A DNA stretch of 47,175 bases from Alphaproteobacteria bacterium (GTDB lineage: Bacteria; Pseudomonadota; Alphaproteobacteria; UBA828), in NCBI GenBank assembly GCA_022826345.1, contig JAJDVB010000097.1:1-47175 (forward strand), written 5' to 3'. This document shows positions 36,007 to 44,281 of the stretch, piece by piece; position 1 is the first letter of the stretch; every line of letters begins with the position of its first letter. The translations under genes were made by a program, and so were the position numbers. The notes under the pieces are model-generated. The model made no database searches, was not told the origin of the DNA, and was given only the letters and a program-made list of their open reading frames with translations.

Positions 36007-36828
36007 CTAGTGCGACATCAACACCGGCACGGTCATCTGCCGCAGGATGTCGCGGGTCACGCCGCCCAGCAGCACTTCGCGCATGCGGTGGTGGCCGTAG
36101 CCGCCCATGACGAGCAGGCCCGCCCCGAGATCGCTGATCTCGGAGAGAAGGGCGTCGCTCGCGCCGAGGTCCGACGAGCTGATCGCGTGCCTGGCATCCG
36201 CGCTGACGCCGTGCCGCGCCAGGTATGTGCTGACTTCGGCTCCCGGTATGTGCTTGCCGTCGCCGGTGTCAATTCCGAGGACGATTACCTTGCCCGCCTG
36301 CTGCAGCAGCGGCAGCGCATCGGCGAGGGCGCGCTTCGCCTCGCGGGTGCCGTTCCAGGCGAGCATGACGGTCTCCGCATTGACGCCGAAGGAGCCGGCA
36401 TAGGGCCAGACCAGCACCGGCCCGCCCGCTGCGAGCACCACGCTGTCCGCGAGCCCGGAGATGCTGTTCTCGTCGTCGGGGTCGGTTTGACCCACGATCG
36501 TGACATCGGTGTAGTGTGCGCTCGTCGTGACCCCATCGACCGGGTCGCCCGTCAGCAGGCGCCATTCGGACGGCACCGTCGACTTCGCCATCCGTCCGCC
36601 GAACTGTCGCTCGGCCTCTTCGGCGAGCGCCCGCTGTTCGGTATCGAGGCGCTTGTAGACCTCCGTCGAGAGCTCGAAGCTCGCGAAACCGGGGACGACG
36701 AGACGAGGCAGCACGTAAACGCCCGTCACCCTGCCTTCGTGTCGTTCGGCCAGCTCGATCGCCGCCTCGAGCCTCACCTGCGAGCGCTTGTCCTGAGCCA
36801 GATGTACGACGATGTCCCTGTACGCCAT
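36007..36828 (-). CDS. Universal stress protein (UspA family, tandem-domain size)
   Basis: A 273-residue universal stress protein, long enough for two Usp domains. The N-terminal domain begins 'YRDIVVHLAQDKRSQVRLEAAIELAERHEGRVTGVYVLP'. The C-terminal domain carries the ATP-binding pattern G-x2-G-x9-G-[ST] as 'GGYGHHRMREVLLGGVTRD', ending 'TVPVLMSH'. ATG 36828 has GGAGG at ideal spacing. Directly upstream lies a decayed paralogue (36892-37259), so this is the surviving copy of a tandem duplication. It is cytosolic; such proteins help survival under starvation or oxidative stress. Confidence 0.94.
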   Translation of the reverse strand: MAYRDIVVHLAQDKRSQVRLEAAIELAERHEGRVTGVYVLPRLVVPGFASFELSTEVYKRLDTEQRALAEEAERQFGGRMAKSTVPSEWRLLTGDPVDGVTTSAHYTDVTIVGQTDPDDENSISGLADSVVLAAGGPVLVWPYAGSFGVNAETVMLAWNGTREAKRALADALPLLQQAGKVIVLGIDTGDGKHIPGAEVSTYLARHGVSADARHAISSSDLGASDALLSEISDLGAGLLVMGGYGHHRMREVLLGGVTRDILRQMTVPVLMSH

Positions 36829-36891
36829 GGTCAAGCCTCCTTCTCCGCACCGGCCCGCATGTAACGCCCGAGCCATGGAGCGCGGGCCAGC

Positions 36892-37259
36892 CTAACGGGG
36901 CGACGGGGGGCGCGGTTTGACATGAGTCATTCCGGCCGCCGGCCAGTGCGCGCTCGTAGAGAAGGCCTCCACCGGGTCGCCCTCGATGAGACGCCATTCG
37001 CACGGCACCGGGGTCCTTGACGTCCGTTCGGCGAAACGCGCCTCGGCCTCCTCGGCAAACCTGCTCTCTTCCGTATCCAGCGCTTCAGCACCTCCGGCGG
37101 AATCTCGCAGCGGACGAATCCGGGGATGTTGCGCCTGGACAGCACGTAGACGCCGATCACTCTGCCGTCGTAACGCTCGGCCAGCTCGATTGCGGCATCG
37201 AGCCGGGCCGCCGACCGGTTGTCTGTCCCGAGATGCACGACGATGTCCTTGTATTCCAT
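36892..37259 (-). pseudogene. Decayed universal stress protein paralogue
   Basis: It begins like the intact neighbour: 'EYKDIVVHLGTDNRSAARLDAAIELAERYDGRVIGVYVLSRR'. Near 37081 the frame breaks: 'PPEVLKR' runs out of frame, while another frame continues with 'ALDTEESRFAEEAEARFAERTS' and 'CEWRLIEGDPVEAFSTSAHW', matching the neighbour's 'LDTEQRALAEEAERQFGGRM' and 'EWRLLTGDPVDGVTTSAHY'. A single missing base explains it. Similarity then ends near 36948, so the C-terminal half, with the ATP-binding motif, is deleted. GAGAG-type Shine-Dalgarno sequence and ATG remain. Clearly a broken tandem duplicate. Confidence 0.88.
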
Positions 37260-37327
37260 TTTCGCTCTCCTTCACCCCACGACTCGCTTGCGAGCGAGGT
37301 GGTTTCCGAGGCGGATCGCAAATCCGT

Positions 37328-38269
37328 TCAGCAGCGTCTGTCTGTCCATTCCAGGTGTTCCGGCAGGACCGGAGGGGAGTCCGGCGGGGCGCATGCCTTT
37401 CCGATTTGCGTGTCCGACAGGTCGTACGAGTGACTGAGCCGGGCGCCGCCGATGTCCGCGCCGTCGAACAGCGCTCCCTGAAGCTCCGTGTCGCCGAAGT
37501 TGGCGTTGGTAAGGTCGGCACCGGCAAAGTTCGAGTAGGCGCCATTGGCCGAGGTCACGACCGCGCCTGCCAAGTGCGCGTTCGAGAAGTTGGCGACAAG
37601 GAGTTCGGCGCCCGCGAGATTGACCTTTTCCATGTACGCGTCGTGGAACACGGCGCCAACGAGATCGGCGTCGCTGAGGTCGGCTTCGCAGAGGTCAGCA
37701 TCGGTCAGAGTCGCGCGGATGAAGACCGCCCCGCTGAGATTGGCACCGCGCAGATCGGCCCCGCTGAGGTCCGCCTCGACGAAAATTGCGTCGCTCAGAT
37801 CGGCCCGCCTGAAATTGGCGCCGGCCAGCTTCGCCCCGCGCAGGTCCGCCCCGCTGAGGTTGATCTCCTCCATGGCGACGCCGTCACGCGCCAGCGCTTC
37901 CACGCTGGGCTTCAGCGCCTTCGCCCCCTTGCCATCCGGCAGCGCATGAGTGCGCGCAATCATCGCGAACAGGGTCGCTTCGCGAACGCCGCGATCGATC
38001 TGACGTTTCTCCATGTCGATGGTCACGCCGTAGACGCCCATACCGAACAGCATGACGGCGGAGAATTGCAGCAGGAATCGGAAGCTGGCGACGTGACTGA
38101 CCAGGTAATAGAACCAGCAGAGAACGTATTCGAAGCTATCGAAAATACTTATGGCGAATGATCTAACGCTATTCCCTCTTCGCCGGTTGCGGGGCCAGAT
38201 TGGCTTCGCTTCACCCAGTTTCTCGTGCTCACGGTTGCCCGTGTTCTCTATGTCTCCTGCCTTTTCCAT
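37328..38269 (-). CDS. Membrane-anchored pentapeptide-repeat protein
   Basis: A 313-residue protein. Residues about 1-35 are charged, then two hydrophobic stretches ('FEYVLCWFYYLVSHVASF' and 'FLLQFSAVMLFGMGVYGVTI', about residues 46-85) form a hairpin in the membrane. Residues about 135-285 are tandem A(D/N)LxG-type pentapeptides ('INLSGADLRGAKLAGANFRRADLSDA' and so on), predicted to coil into a right-handed beta helix. The tail is Pro-rich and ends with a cysteine ('PEHLEWTDRRC'). Function unknown; other pentapeptide proteins mimic DNA or scaffold complexes, but the membrane anchor argues against gyrase protection. The start is uncertain, as the ribosome binding site is weak. Confidence 0.88.
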   Translation of the reverse strand: MEKAGDIENTGNREHEKLGEAKPIWPRNRRRGNSVRSFAISIFDSFEYVLCWFYYLVSHVASFRFLLQFSAVMLFGMGVYGVTIDMEKRQIDRGVREATLFAMIARTHALPDGKGAKALKPSVEALARDGVAMEEINLSGADLRGAKLAGANFRRADLSDAIFVEADLSGADLRGANLSGAVFIRATLTDADLCEADLSDADLVGAVFHDAYMEKVNLAGAELLVANFSNAHLAGAVVTSANGAYSNFAGADLTNANFGDTELQGALFDGADIGGARLSHSYDLSDTQIGKACAPPDSPPVLPEHLEWTDRRC

Positions 38270-38464
38270 CTGGGCGGCTTGGTGTCGGCGCGGGCCCAGC
38301 AGCGATGGCCTGAACGCACACGGCGGCCGGCGGACGCCGTCCGGACGTCTGTCGTGATTGCCGCCGTGATCTCATCTGCCGTGCCTTCTCATCGTCCTCT
38401 CTCCCCGACATGGTGAGAGGGAGCGACCGGCGCAAGGTTGGAGCGATATGGTGAGCGTTGGGTG

Positions 38465-38929
38465 CTACGCCGGGCCGTCGCGGGAGGGAACCTGGGCGAG
38501 CGCCCGGCCGGAAAGCACGATCTGGTCGCCCACGGAGCACGTGGTCTCGAACTCGACGCGCCGGCGCTCCGGGATCAGGCGGTCCACCACGGCCCGCGCC
38601 ACCACCGCGTCGCCGGGCCTGACCGGCGCCGTGAATCGAAGAGACTGCGACAGGTAGATACAGCCCGGCCCCGGCATTCGGGTGCCGATCACCGTCGAGA
38701 TCAATGCTGCGGTGCACATGCCGTGGACGATCCGGCCGCCGAAGCGCGACTGTTCGGCGAAATCGTCGTCGAAGTGGAGCGGGTTGGTGTCGCCCGTGAG
38801 ATCGGCGAAGAGCCGCATTTCCTCGTCGTTGATGATGCGCCCGTATTCCGCGCTCATGCCGAGTTCCAGGTCCTCGAAGAAATAACCGAACCGGGCATCG
38901 CCCGGGGCCGCCTGGGCCACCTGCTCCAT
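38465..38929 (-). CDS. MaoC family (R)-specific enoyl-CoA hydratase/dehydratase
   Basis: A 154-residue hot-dog-fold protein of the MaoC family. The hydratase motif with catalytic Asp and His is visible as 'DLTGDTNPLHFDDDFAEQSRFGGRIVHGMC'. The fold end 'SLRFTAPVRPGDAVVARAVV' is typical. It would hydrate enoyl-CoA thioesters or a related intermediate. ATG 38929 has GGAGG upstream; the longer frame is not family sequence. It is divergent from the amidase at 39138. Confidence 0.92.
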   Translation of the reverse strand: MEQVAQAAPGDARFGYFFEDLELGMSAEYGRIINDEEMRLFADLTGDTNPLHFDDDFAEQSRFGGRIVHGMCTAALISTVIGTRMPGPGCIYLSQSLRFTAPVRPGDAVVARAVVDRLIPERRRVEFETTCSVGDQIVLSGRALAQVPSRDGPA

Positions 38930-39137
38930 GATCGAATTCCCTCCTTCCGGGTTGCCGAGCGGCGGATTGTGCGGTGCAACAGAGCGCGTGGCAAGCGCGC
39001 GCCAGGACCAATCGCCACCGCCCACCGCACGCGGGTGCGGCCACCCTGTTCGCTGGCGCGGACGCACGGTATATGTGGCGCTCCGGCAGGGACGGCGGCG
39101 CTCGCCGTCGGCGCGGCAACCAATGGGAGGAGAACCG

Positions 39138-40673
39138 ATGGCCAAGTTTCCGACGGTGCGCACACCGACGATCGAGGAGGCCCTCGACATCGCCGAGGGC
39201 TACGGCATGACGATCACCGTGGAGGATGCGGAATCGTTCCGCGGCCTCATGGCGGGCACGATCGCCTCCTATCACCGGCTCGACGATCTCGACGAGCCGA
39301 AGCTCCCCGTCAAGTATCCGCGCAGTCCCGGCTACCGGCCGCCGCCCGAGGAGAACCCCTACAACGCCTGGTACTGGAAGTCCGAGGTCAAGGGCGCCAG
39401 CAGGGGGCCGCTCAAGGGCAAGAAGGTCGCGCTCAAGGACAATATCTGCTTGGCTGGCGTGCCCATGATGAACGGTGCGACGGTGCTCGAAGGCTACGTG
39501 CCCGACGTCGACGCGACCGTGGTGACCCGTATCCTCGATGCCGGCGGCACCATCGTCGGCAAGGCCGCCAACACCTACCTCTGCTTCGACGGCGGCAGCG
39601 CCACCACCGCCACCGGCATGGTGGAGAACCCGCACAAGAAGGGCCACACCTGCGGCGGCTCGTCCGCTGGTAGCGGCGTGCTCGTGCTCACCGGCGAGGC
39701 CGACATGGCGCTCGGCGGCGACCAGGGCGGCTCGATCCGCATGCCGGCCTGCTGGAGCGGCATCTACGGGCACAAGCCCACGCATGGGCTGGTGCCCTAC
39801 ACCGGCATCTTCCCCATCGAGATGACACTCGACCACACCGGCCCGATGGCGCGCTCGGTGAGCGACGTGGCGGCCCTGCTCCAGGTCATTGCTGGGCCGG
39901 ACGGGCAGGACCCGCGCCAGATCGGCACCAAGACCCAGCGCTACACCAGCGCCGTGGACAAGGGCGCGGACGGCATGAAGATCGGCGTGGTCAAGGAGGG
40001 CTTCGGCCATCCCGAGAGCGAGGACGCCGTGGATAGCTGCGTGCGCGCGGCGGTCCAGCGCTTCACGCAGCTCGGCGCCACCGTCGACGAGATCTCGATC
40101 CCCATGCACCTGGACGGCCCGCACATCTGGAACGGCATCGCAGTCGAGGGCGCCACCGCGCTGATGCTGAAGGGCAACGCCTTCGGCACCAACTGGGAAG
40201 GCTACTACGCCACCTCGCTGATGGACGCCTACGCGCGCGGCTGGCGCTCGCGGCCGGACGATCTCTCGGAGACCGTGAAGTACGTCATGATGCTCGGCGA
40301 GTTCATGCACCGCGAGTATCACGGCCGCTACTACGCCAAGGCGCAGAACCTGAGCCGCAGGCTGCGCGAGACCTACGACGCCTCGCTGGCGGAGTACGAC
40401 GTGCTGGCGATGCCGACGCTGCCCATGCTGGCCACCAAGCTGCCGGAGCCGGACTGCTCGCGCGAGGAGTACGTCGACGCCGCGCTCAACATGCTGGCCA
40501 ACACCTGCCCGTTCGACGCCACCGGCCACCCGGCCATGACGGTGCCCTGCGGCAAGGCCGACGATTCGCCCATCGGCCTGATGCTGATCGGCAAGCGCTA
40601 CGACGACGCGACCGTGATCCAAGCCGGCGGCGCCTTCGAGAGCCTCGGCGTCTACACGGTGTCGACCGTATAG
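39138..40673 (+). CDS. Amidase-signature family amidase
   Basis: A 511-residue amidase-signature hydrolase. Triad residues: Lys in 'KVALKDNICLAGV', cis-Ser in 'TCGGSSAGSG', nucleophile Ser in 'LGGDQGGSIRMPA'. The 90-residue N-terminal extension with 'YPRSPGYRPPPEENPYNAW' and the overall pattern resemble the acetamidase/nitrile-linked amidase branch rather than GatA. It converts an amide to acid plus ammonia. ATG 39138 follows GGGAGGAG. A convincing terminator (40712-40749) lies 39 bp after the stop, so the gene is probably monocistronic. Confidence 0.94.
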   Translation: MAKFPTVRTPTIEEALDIAEGYGMTITVEDAESFRGLMAGTIASYHRLDDLDEPKLPVKYPRSPGYRPPPEENPYNAWYWKSEVKGASRGPLKGKKVALKDNICLAGVPMMNGATVLEGYVPDVDATVVTRILDAGGTIVGKAANTYLCFDGGSATTATGMVENPHKKGHTCGGSSAGSGVLVLTGEADMALGGDQGGSIRMPACWSGIYGHKPTHGLVPYTGIFPIEMTLDHTGPMARSVSDVAALLQVIAGPDGQDPRQIGTKTQRYTSAVDKGADGMKIGVVKEGFGHPESEDAVDSCVRAAVQRFTQLGATVDEISIPMHLDGPHIWNGIAVEGATALMLKGNAFGTNWEGYYATSLMDAYARGWRSRPDDLSETVKYVMMLGEFMHREYHGRYYAKAQNLSRRLRETYDASLAEYDVLAMPTLPMLATKLPEPDCSREEYVDAALNMLANTCPFDATGHPAMTVPCGKADDSPIGLMLIGKRYDDATVIQAGGAFESLGVYTVSTV

Positions 40674-40711
40674 CCCTTACCCGGCAGCCGGCCCTGCCGT
40701 CCACGCGTCTC

Positions 40712-40749
40712 AAGGGGCGCCTCCCACCGCGGGCGGCGCCCCTTTTCTT
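40712..40749 (+). terminator. Intrinsic terminator after the amidase
   Basis: AAGGGGCGCC (40712-40721) pairs with GGCGCCCCTT (40735-40744), followed by TTCTT. The stem is 10 bp with a 13-nt loop. It has the classical GC stem plus T-rich tail and lies 39 bp past the stop codon. Confidence 0.85.
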
Positions 40750-40805
40750 GCCACAGTTGCGGCCTGCGCCGCGCGGGCGAGTGGGATGACTTCAAATCTT
40801 TTACC

Positions 40806-40917
40806 GGGATTCGCAGGGATTAAGTGGGATTAACCGGGACAAGTGGGATTCGCCGGGACTAGGTGGGATTCTCGGGATTGGGTGAGACTAAGTGGGACAA
40901 GCGGGATTCCATGGGAC
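40806..40917. repeat. Phased GGGAT/GGGAC repeat array 1
   Basis: Twelve GGGA (one GAGA) cores start at 40806, 816, 826, 836, 845, 855, 865, 874, 884, 894, 903 and 913, so successive spacings are only 9 or 10 bp. Each unit is GGGATT or GGGAC plus four bases, often AAGT. The block 40826-40860 recurs almost unchanged in array 2. It is non-coding on either strand as far as I can tell. The average pitch of about 9.7 bp is close to one DNA turn. Confidence 0.9.
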
Positions 40918-41036
40918 GGGCAACGCCCGCCCTCGACGATCGTGCCGACGGCGGCGCTCCTTCTTTCGATGCACGCGCGACCTCCGCCGCGCGGGCGCTT
41001 GAGACAGCTCTTCTCCTCTTCTTGGCGGGTTCCGCC

Positions 41037-41138
41037 GGGATTGAGTGGGACTAAGTGGGATTCCCGGGATTTGCCGGGATGAAGTGGGATTAACTGGGAC
41101 AAGTGGGATTCGTCGGGATCAAGCTGGACTGGCAGGAT
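41037..41138. repeat. Phased GGGAT/GGGAC repeat array 2
   Basis: GGGA cores at 41037, 047, 057, 066, 076, 086, 096, 105 and 115, then degenerate TGGA at 125 and AGGA at 134, again with only 9- or 10-bp steps. The segment from 41086 matches array 1 from 40826 with about three differences over 35 bp. About 120 bp of unrelated GC-rich sequence (40918-41036) separates the arrays. Confidence 0.9.
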
Positions 41139-41812
41139 GAGTGGATCGCACGGAGCGGGCGACGGCCGCAACGATGCCCACCTCCCCCTGTGCTCCTCCC
41201 AAAGGCGGAGGGGGAACGTGGTTGAGAGGGCAAGGGTTACTTCCGCCGCTACGGGGCGAAGAGAGAGCGTGGCGGCTCCTTCTGCTCTCCCTCTCCTCCC
41301 TGGGGAGGAGAGGGCCGGGGTGAGGAGGGGCTGACGCCGTCTCGACGAGCGGCCGCCTATCTTGTTTCCGCCCGCTGTGGCCCGCTTACTCTTGCACCGC
41401 ATGCCACGATGATGGCGCGCGCGCCGCCCGCCGTGCACCGCACCATGGTCACTGGCAGAAGGCGAATAGCCATACCATGCGCTATCAGACAATCGAAATA
41501 ATCCTTGTTTATCAGCATATTATGTACTACCCACTCTATTCATTTGGCTTCCGTCTCAATCTCCAGATACCAAATAGGTACCAATTCATTTCGGTCTGAT
41601 GCGTACTGTCGTCGCTTTAGCGCCGTGTTCGTTCGGTCTGAGGGTGGGAATCGGAGCAGATGGAGCTCAGCGTCCTGAATGAGCCCAGCTGGGCGGTGCT
41701 TCGTATCGACCATCCCCTTGTCTTCGGAGCCAGGTGGTTTGAGAGTCTTCGGTCTCGATCATAGGGTTCAAAAGCAGCGTGACGCCCATCAGTGCGGCAC
41801 CGGGGAGGCAAG
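41139..41812. other. Gene-free stretch before the solute-binding protein
   Basis: No gene is supported. It contains the REP-like palindrome. After about 41480 it becomes AT-richer (for example ATAATCCTTGTTTATCAGC), where the promoter of the downstream gene probably lies; no confident -35/-10 pair could be set. Confidence 0.4.
41283..41330. repeat. REP-like palindrome
   Basis: A 12-bp stem (41289-41300 pairs with 41303-41314) forms around a 2-nt loop; the core is CTCTCCTCCC / GGGAGGAGAG. The tail CCGGGGTGAGGAGGGG follows. From general knowledge, this stem-plus-GGGGTGAGG tail is a common interspersed element in proteobacteria. A short inverted repeat (CTCCCCCT / AGGCGGAGGGGGA) at about 41187-41215 lies next to it. 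Confidence 0.6.
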
Positions 41813-42865
41813 ATGTTTCGGGAACGGCGCACGGCATGGGGCCCAAGAGTCGCGGCCGTCGTGTTTGGCGTGGCGGCCGTGCTGTTTGCCGCCGGGGCGG
41901 TAGCTGCGGAACCGCCCGCCGAGTGCACGGAGAAAGGACGCGTCCTCAAGTTCGGCTTCTTCCACGACTTCGCGCCGGTGAGCTACAGCGCGGACCGGGA
42001 TCCCGCCAGCGCCGGCTTCCACGAACACCGCGGCTACGAGGCGGACCTGCTGACGGCGCTGGAGGCGGCGGGCGCGGCCCGGTTTTCCCGCCGCGCCGTC
42101 GGCGGCGCGTTCGCCGGCATCTGGCTCAAGGCCGCGACACGCGAATACGATCTGATCGGCGGCGGCATCACGATCCGCGAGGACCGCACCCGCGACGCCG
42201 GCGGGCAGAAGGTCGTGGCCTTCACCGTGGGGCATATCGAATTTGTGCAGACCCTGCTGGTGCGCGCCTCGGACGCTGGGCGCTTCGCCGGTTACCGCGG
42301 CTTCACGCCGGAGGTCCGCATTGCGGCGGTTCCCGGCACTACCGGAGAGGAGCGGCTGCTACAGCTGACCGGCTATGTCAGGCCGGACAGCGCGCTGCGG
42401 CCGGGCATCCAGGTCCGTCTTGCCTCCGGCGAGGTGTTGGAGTCGGGCGGCGGGGAACGCCTCGCCATCACAGCGGCACGCTCCTCACCGGTGCTGGAAG
42501 ACCGGCGGCGGCTGGAACCGCCTGGCGGGGCGGCCGAGATGCCGCAGGTGGTCTATTTGCAGGAGGAAGGCGCTCTTCTGGACGCGCTGCGCAGCGGCGC
42601 GGTCGATGCTGTCGCTCGCGGCACGATCGGCAATGCTGACGCTGTCGCAGAGTCTGCCGGCGAGTTCGCAATCGGTGCGCGCGACACTCACCGGGAGCTC
42701 GGCGGCTTCGCGCTGGCGGCTTCGGACCTTGCGCTGGTCGCATGCCTTGACAGAAGCATCGACCGTCAGACCGCTTCCGGCCGCATCGGTTACGAGCAAT
42801 GGCGTACGGACCCGGCCGTATTTCTGCGCCGCGCGAAGCACTCGAAGAAGCGGATCCGAGGCTGA
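41813..42865 (+). CDS. Periplasmic solute-binding protein (SBP_bac_3-like)
   Basis: A 350-residue exported protein. The N-terminal signal peptide is clear ('RVAAVVFGVAAVLFAAGAVAAEP', cleavage after VAA). The mature part resembles family 3 amino-acid-binding proteins: 'LKFGFFHDFAPVSYSA', 'GYEADLLTALEAAGA', 'YDLIGGGITIREDRT' and 'LLDALRSGAVDAVARGTIGNADA'. It is longer and more divergent than typical members and has a basic C-terminal tail ('RRAKHSKKRIRG'). No permease or ATPase gene follows, so it could be an orphan receptor or binding protein. ATG 41813 follows GGGGAGG. Confidence 0.82.
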   Translation: MFRERRTAWGPRVAAVVFGVAAVLFAAGAVAAEPPAECTEKGRVLKFGFFHDFAPVSYSADRDPASAGFHEHRGYEADLLTALEAAGAARFSRRAVGGAFAGIWLKAATREYDLIGGGITIREDRTRDAGGQKVVAFTVGHIEFVQTLLVRASDAGRFAGYRGFTPEVRIAAVPGTTGEERLLQLTGYVRPDSALRPGIQVRLASGEVLESGGGERLAITAARSSPVLEDRRRLEPPGGAAEMPQVVYLQEEGALLDALRSGAVDAVARGTIGNADAVAESAGEFAIGARDTHRELGGFALAASDLALVACLDRSIDRQTASGRIGYEQWRTDPAVFLRRAKHSKKRIRG

Positions 42866-44281
42866 CGCATGAAACAGCCAGGTGGAAGGCAATATCCGAT
42901 CGGATCCGGCGCCGCCCACGTTGATCTTCTCTGGGCGCCTGAACGATTCCGCGGTCTGGGCGAATCGTTGCGGGGATTGAAGGGGACGGCGATGACGAGG
43001 AGGACGTCAAGTCCGTATGCTGGCGGGCTAACCTGGCGCCGTCAGCAGCTCCATCACCCTCTGAGCGAACAATTACTTAGCGCTACGAATTCCCGTGCGA
43101 AATTTTCGTATTGCGAAAACTCCAGATGAACCGAGCACAATGGCGTCAGAGCTTACGCCTATCCCTACAATCTTTCCTTCGTCTGCTCGAGCGCCCGCCC
43201 AACGGTGTGCGCCTGACGGCGCTCGGCACGCCCTGAGTAAGCCCACGCGCCACATCCCACGCGAGAACCGCGTCGCCGAAGAGTGGTCGAGCCTGCTCGC
43301 GCGAACCGCATCGGCCTGCTTTCGGCTGACCGCCGGTCGGACTACCTGGCTCCCATCTCACACCGACCTCCAGCACCTCCGAAAGGACACCAAGCGGCAG
43401 TCCGCATGGCGGCCTCCAGCGTTGCGGCGGGCCTTCGTTCCGACCAAGACGAGCGCGGCCTCAGCTTGCCCAACCGAGCATATCGGCAACACACCTGCGA
43501 TCATGCCGGTGAGAAGCCTATTTCCGAAAGCCCCATCCGAGACGAGAGACATGGGACGGTATTGCGCAACAGAGCCCTCACGATCTCAGATACAGCTTCG
43601 ACCCTCACCACGATTGGCTGGCATGACACTCTACCCTCGGCAACTAACCTAACGCCGGAGATACTAAGACATTCAATGCCTTAGGACGCTAGACGACGTC
43701 AAATCCATCAATCCGTCCACTGACAATGCACAGATTCGTAAGCCCCTGGGCGGGGACGACAGCAGGGAGCAGTTCAGCTACACTGCCGCACCCGGTGACA
43801 CGAGGCGCACTAGCTGCTTCATTTTCCGTCCACTCCAGCACCGCGGTGAACCGTGAGCGCAAACGTCGGCGACACGACTCCATACAAGACCGGCACCGAT
43901 GATCCGGCTTGCCCACCATCGCCGAGTCCGTCCTACCGGACACTGATTAGCAGCATGCCGCTTAGGAACAGGGACTTCCAAATGTGGCTACAGAGTGCCA
44001 ACAATGGATACAATCAAGCAATGCCCTACAATGTCATGCATCTATTCCCTGCACCTAGAATGCTATCCTCCTAACCTACGATCATGCCCTACACGACAAA
44101 AGCGGCTTCTCCGGCCACTCCGCCGCCTTCACCGACTCTTAGCATTTTCTGCTTTCCGGCTTCTCACTCCTTTCCAACTTCTATCACCACATGAATTCAT
44201 TCCCTGCATATTGTCGCTTTGTCCACGATTTGAATAAACCTTTAGGACTTGCGTGGCTTGGCCTGGCCGTTGGGGGAACAA
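42866..44281. other. 1.4-kb gene-poor accessory stretch
   Basis: No ORF here has convincing protein character. The longest frame (43095-43652, plus) is rich in Pro, Ser, Thr and Arg and overlaps equally open minus-strand frames at 43146-43376 and 43358-43552. Composition falls gradually toward AT from left to right. The last part (44090-44200) is pyrimidine-rich on the plus strand. It may be decayed mobile DNA or an untranslated region; I recognise nothing in it beyond the hairpin at 42942. Confidence 0.4.
42942..42969. repeat. Perfect 8-bp hairpin after the solute-binding protein gene
   Basis: AACGATTC (42942-42949) and GAATCGTT (42962-42969) are exact inverse complements around a 12-nt loop, about 75 bp past the stop at 42865. 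No T-run follows, so a terminator role is uncertain. Confidence 0.45.

Noticed and set aside
36892..37545. 217-codon minus-strand ORF
   Set aside because: Only its 3' third matches a universal stress protein. The upstream part is the wrong frame of the pseudogene and of the pentapeptide gene's 3' end.
38229..40622. A 797-codon minus-strand open frame
   Set aside because: It runs antisense to the amidase and through the MaoC gene in another frame; no domain is visible in it.
40806..41138. CRISPR array
   Set aside because: Repeat cores are only 5-6 bp with 4-bp fillers. There are no spacers of about 30 bp and no cas genes.
40830..41492. A 220-codon minus-strand frame across both repeat arrays with recurring SHLVPLNP-like peptides
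   Set aside because: The peptide repeat follows from the DNA repeat. Units of 9-10 bp are not codon-based, the flanks are low complexity, and no ribosome binding site is seen. I keep the DNA repeat as the signal.
43095..43652. 185-codon plus-strand ORF as a hypothetical gene
   Set aside because: It is Pro/Ser/Thr/Arg-rich, overlaps equally open minus-strand frames, has no clear ribosome binding site and no family resemblance.
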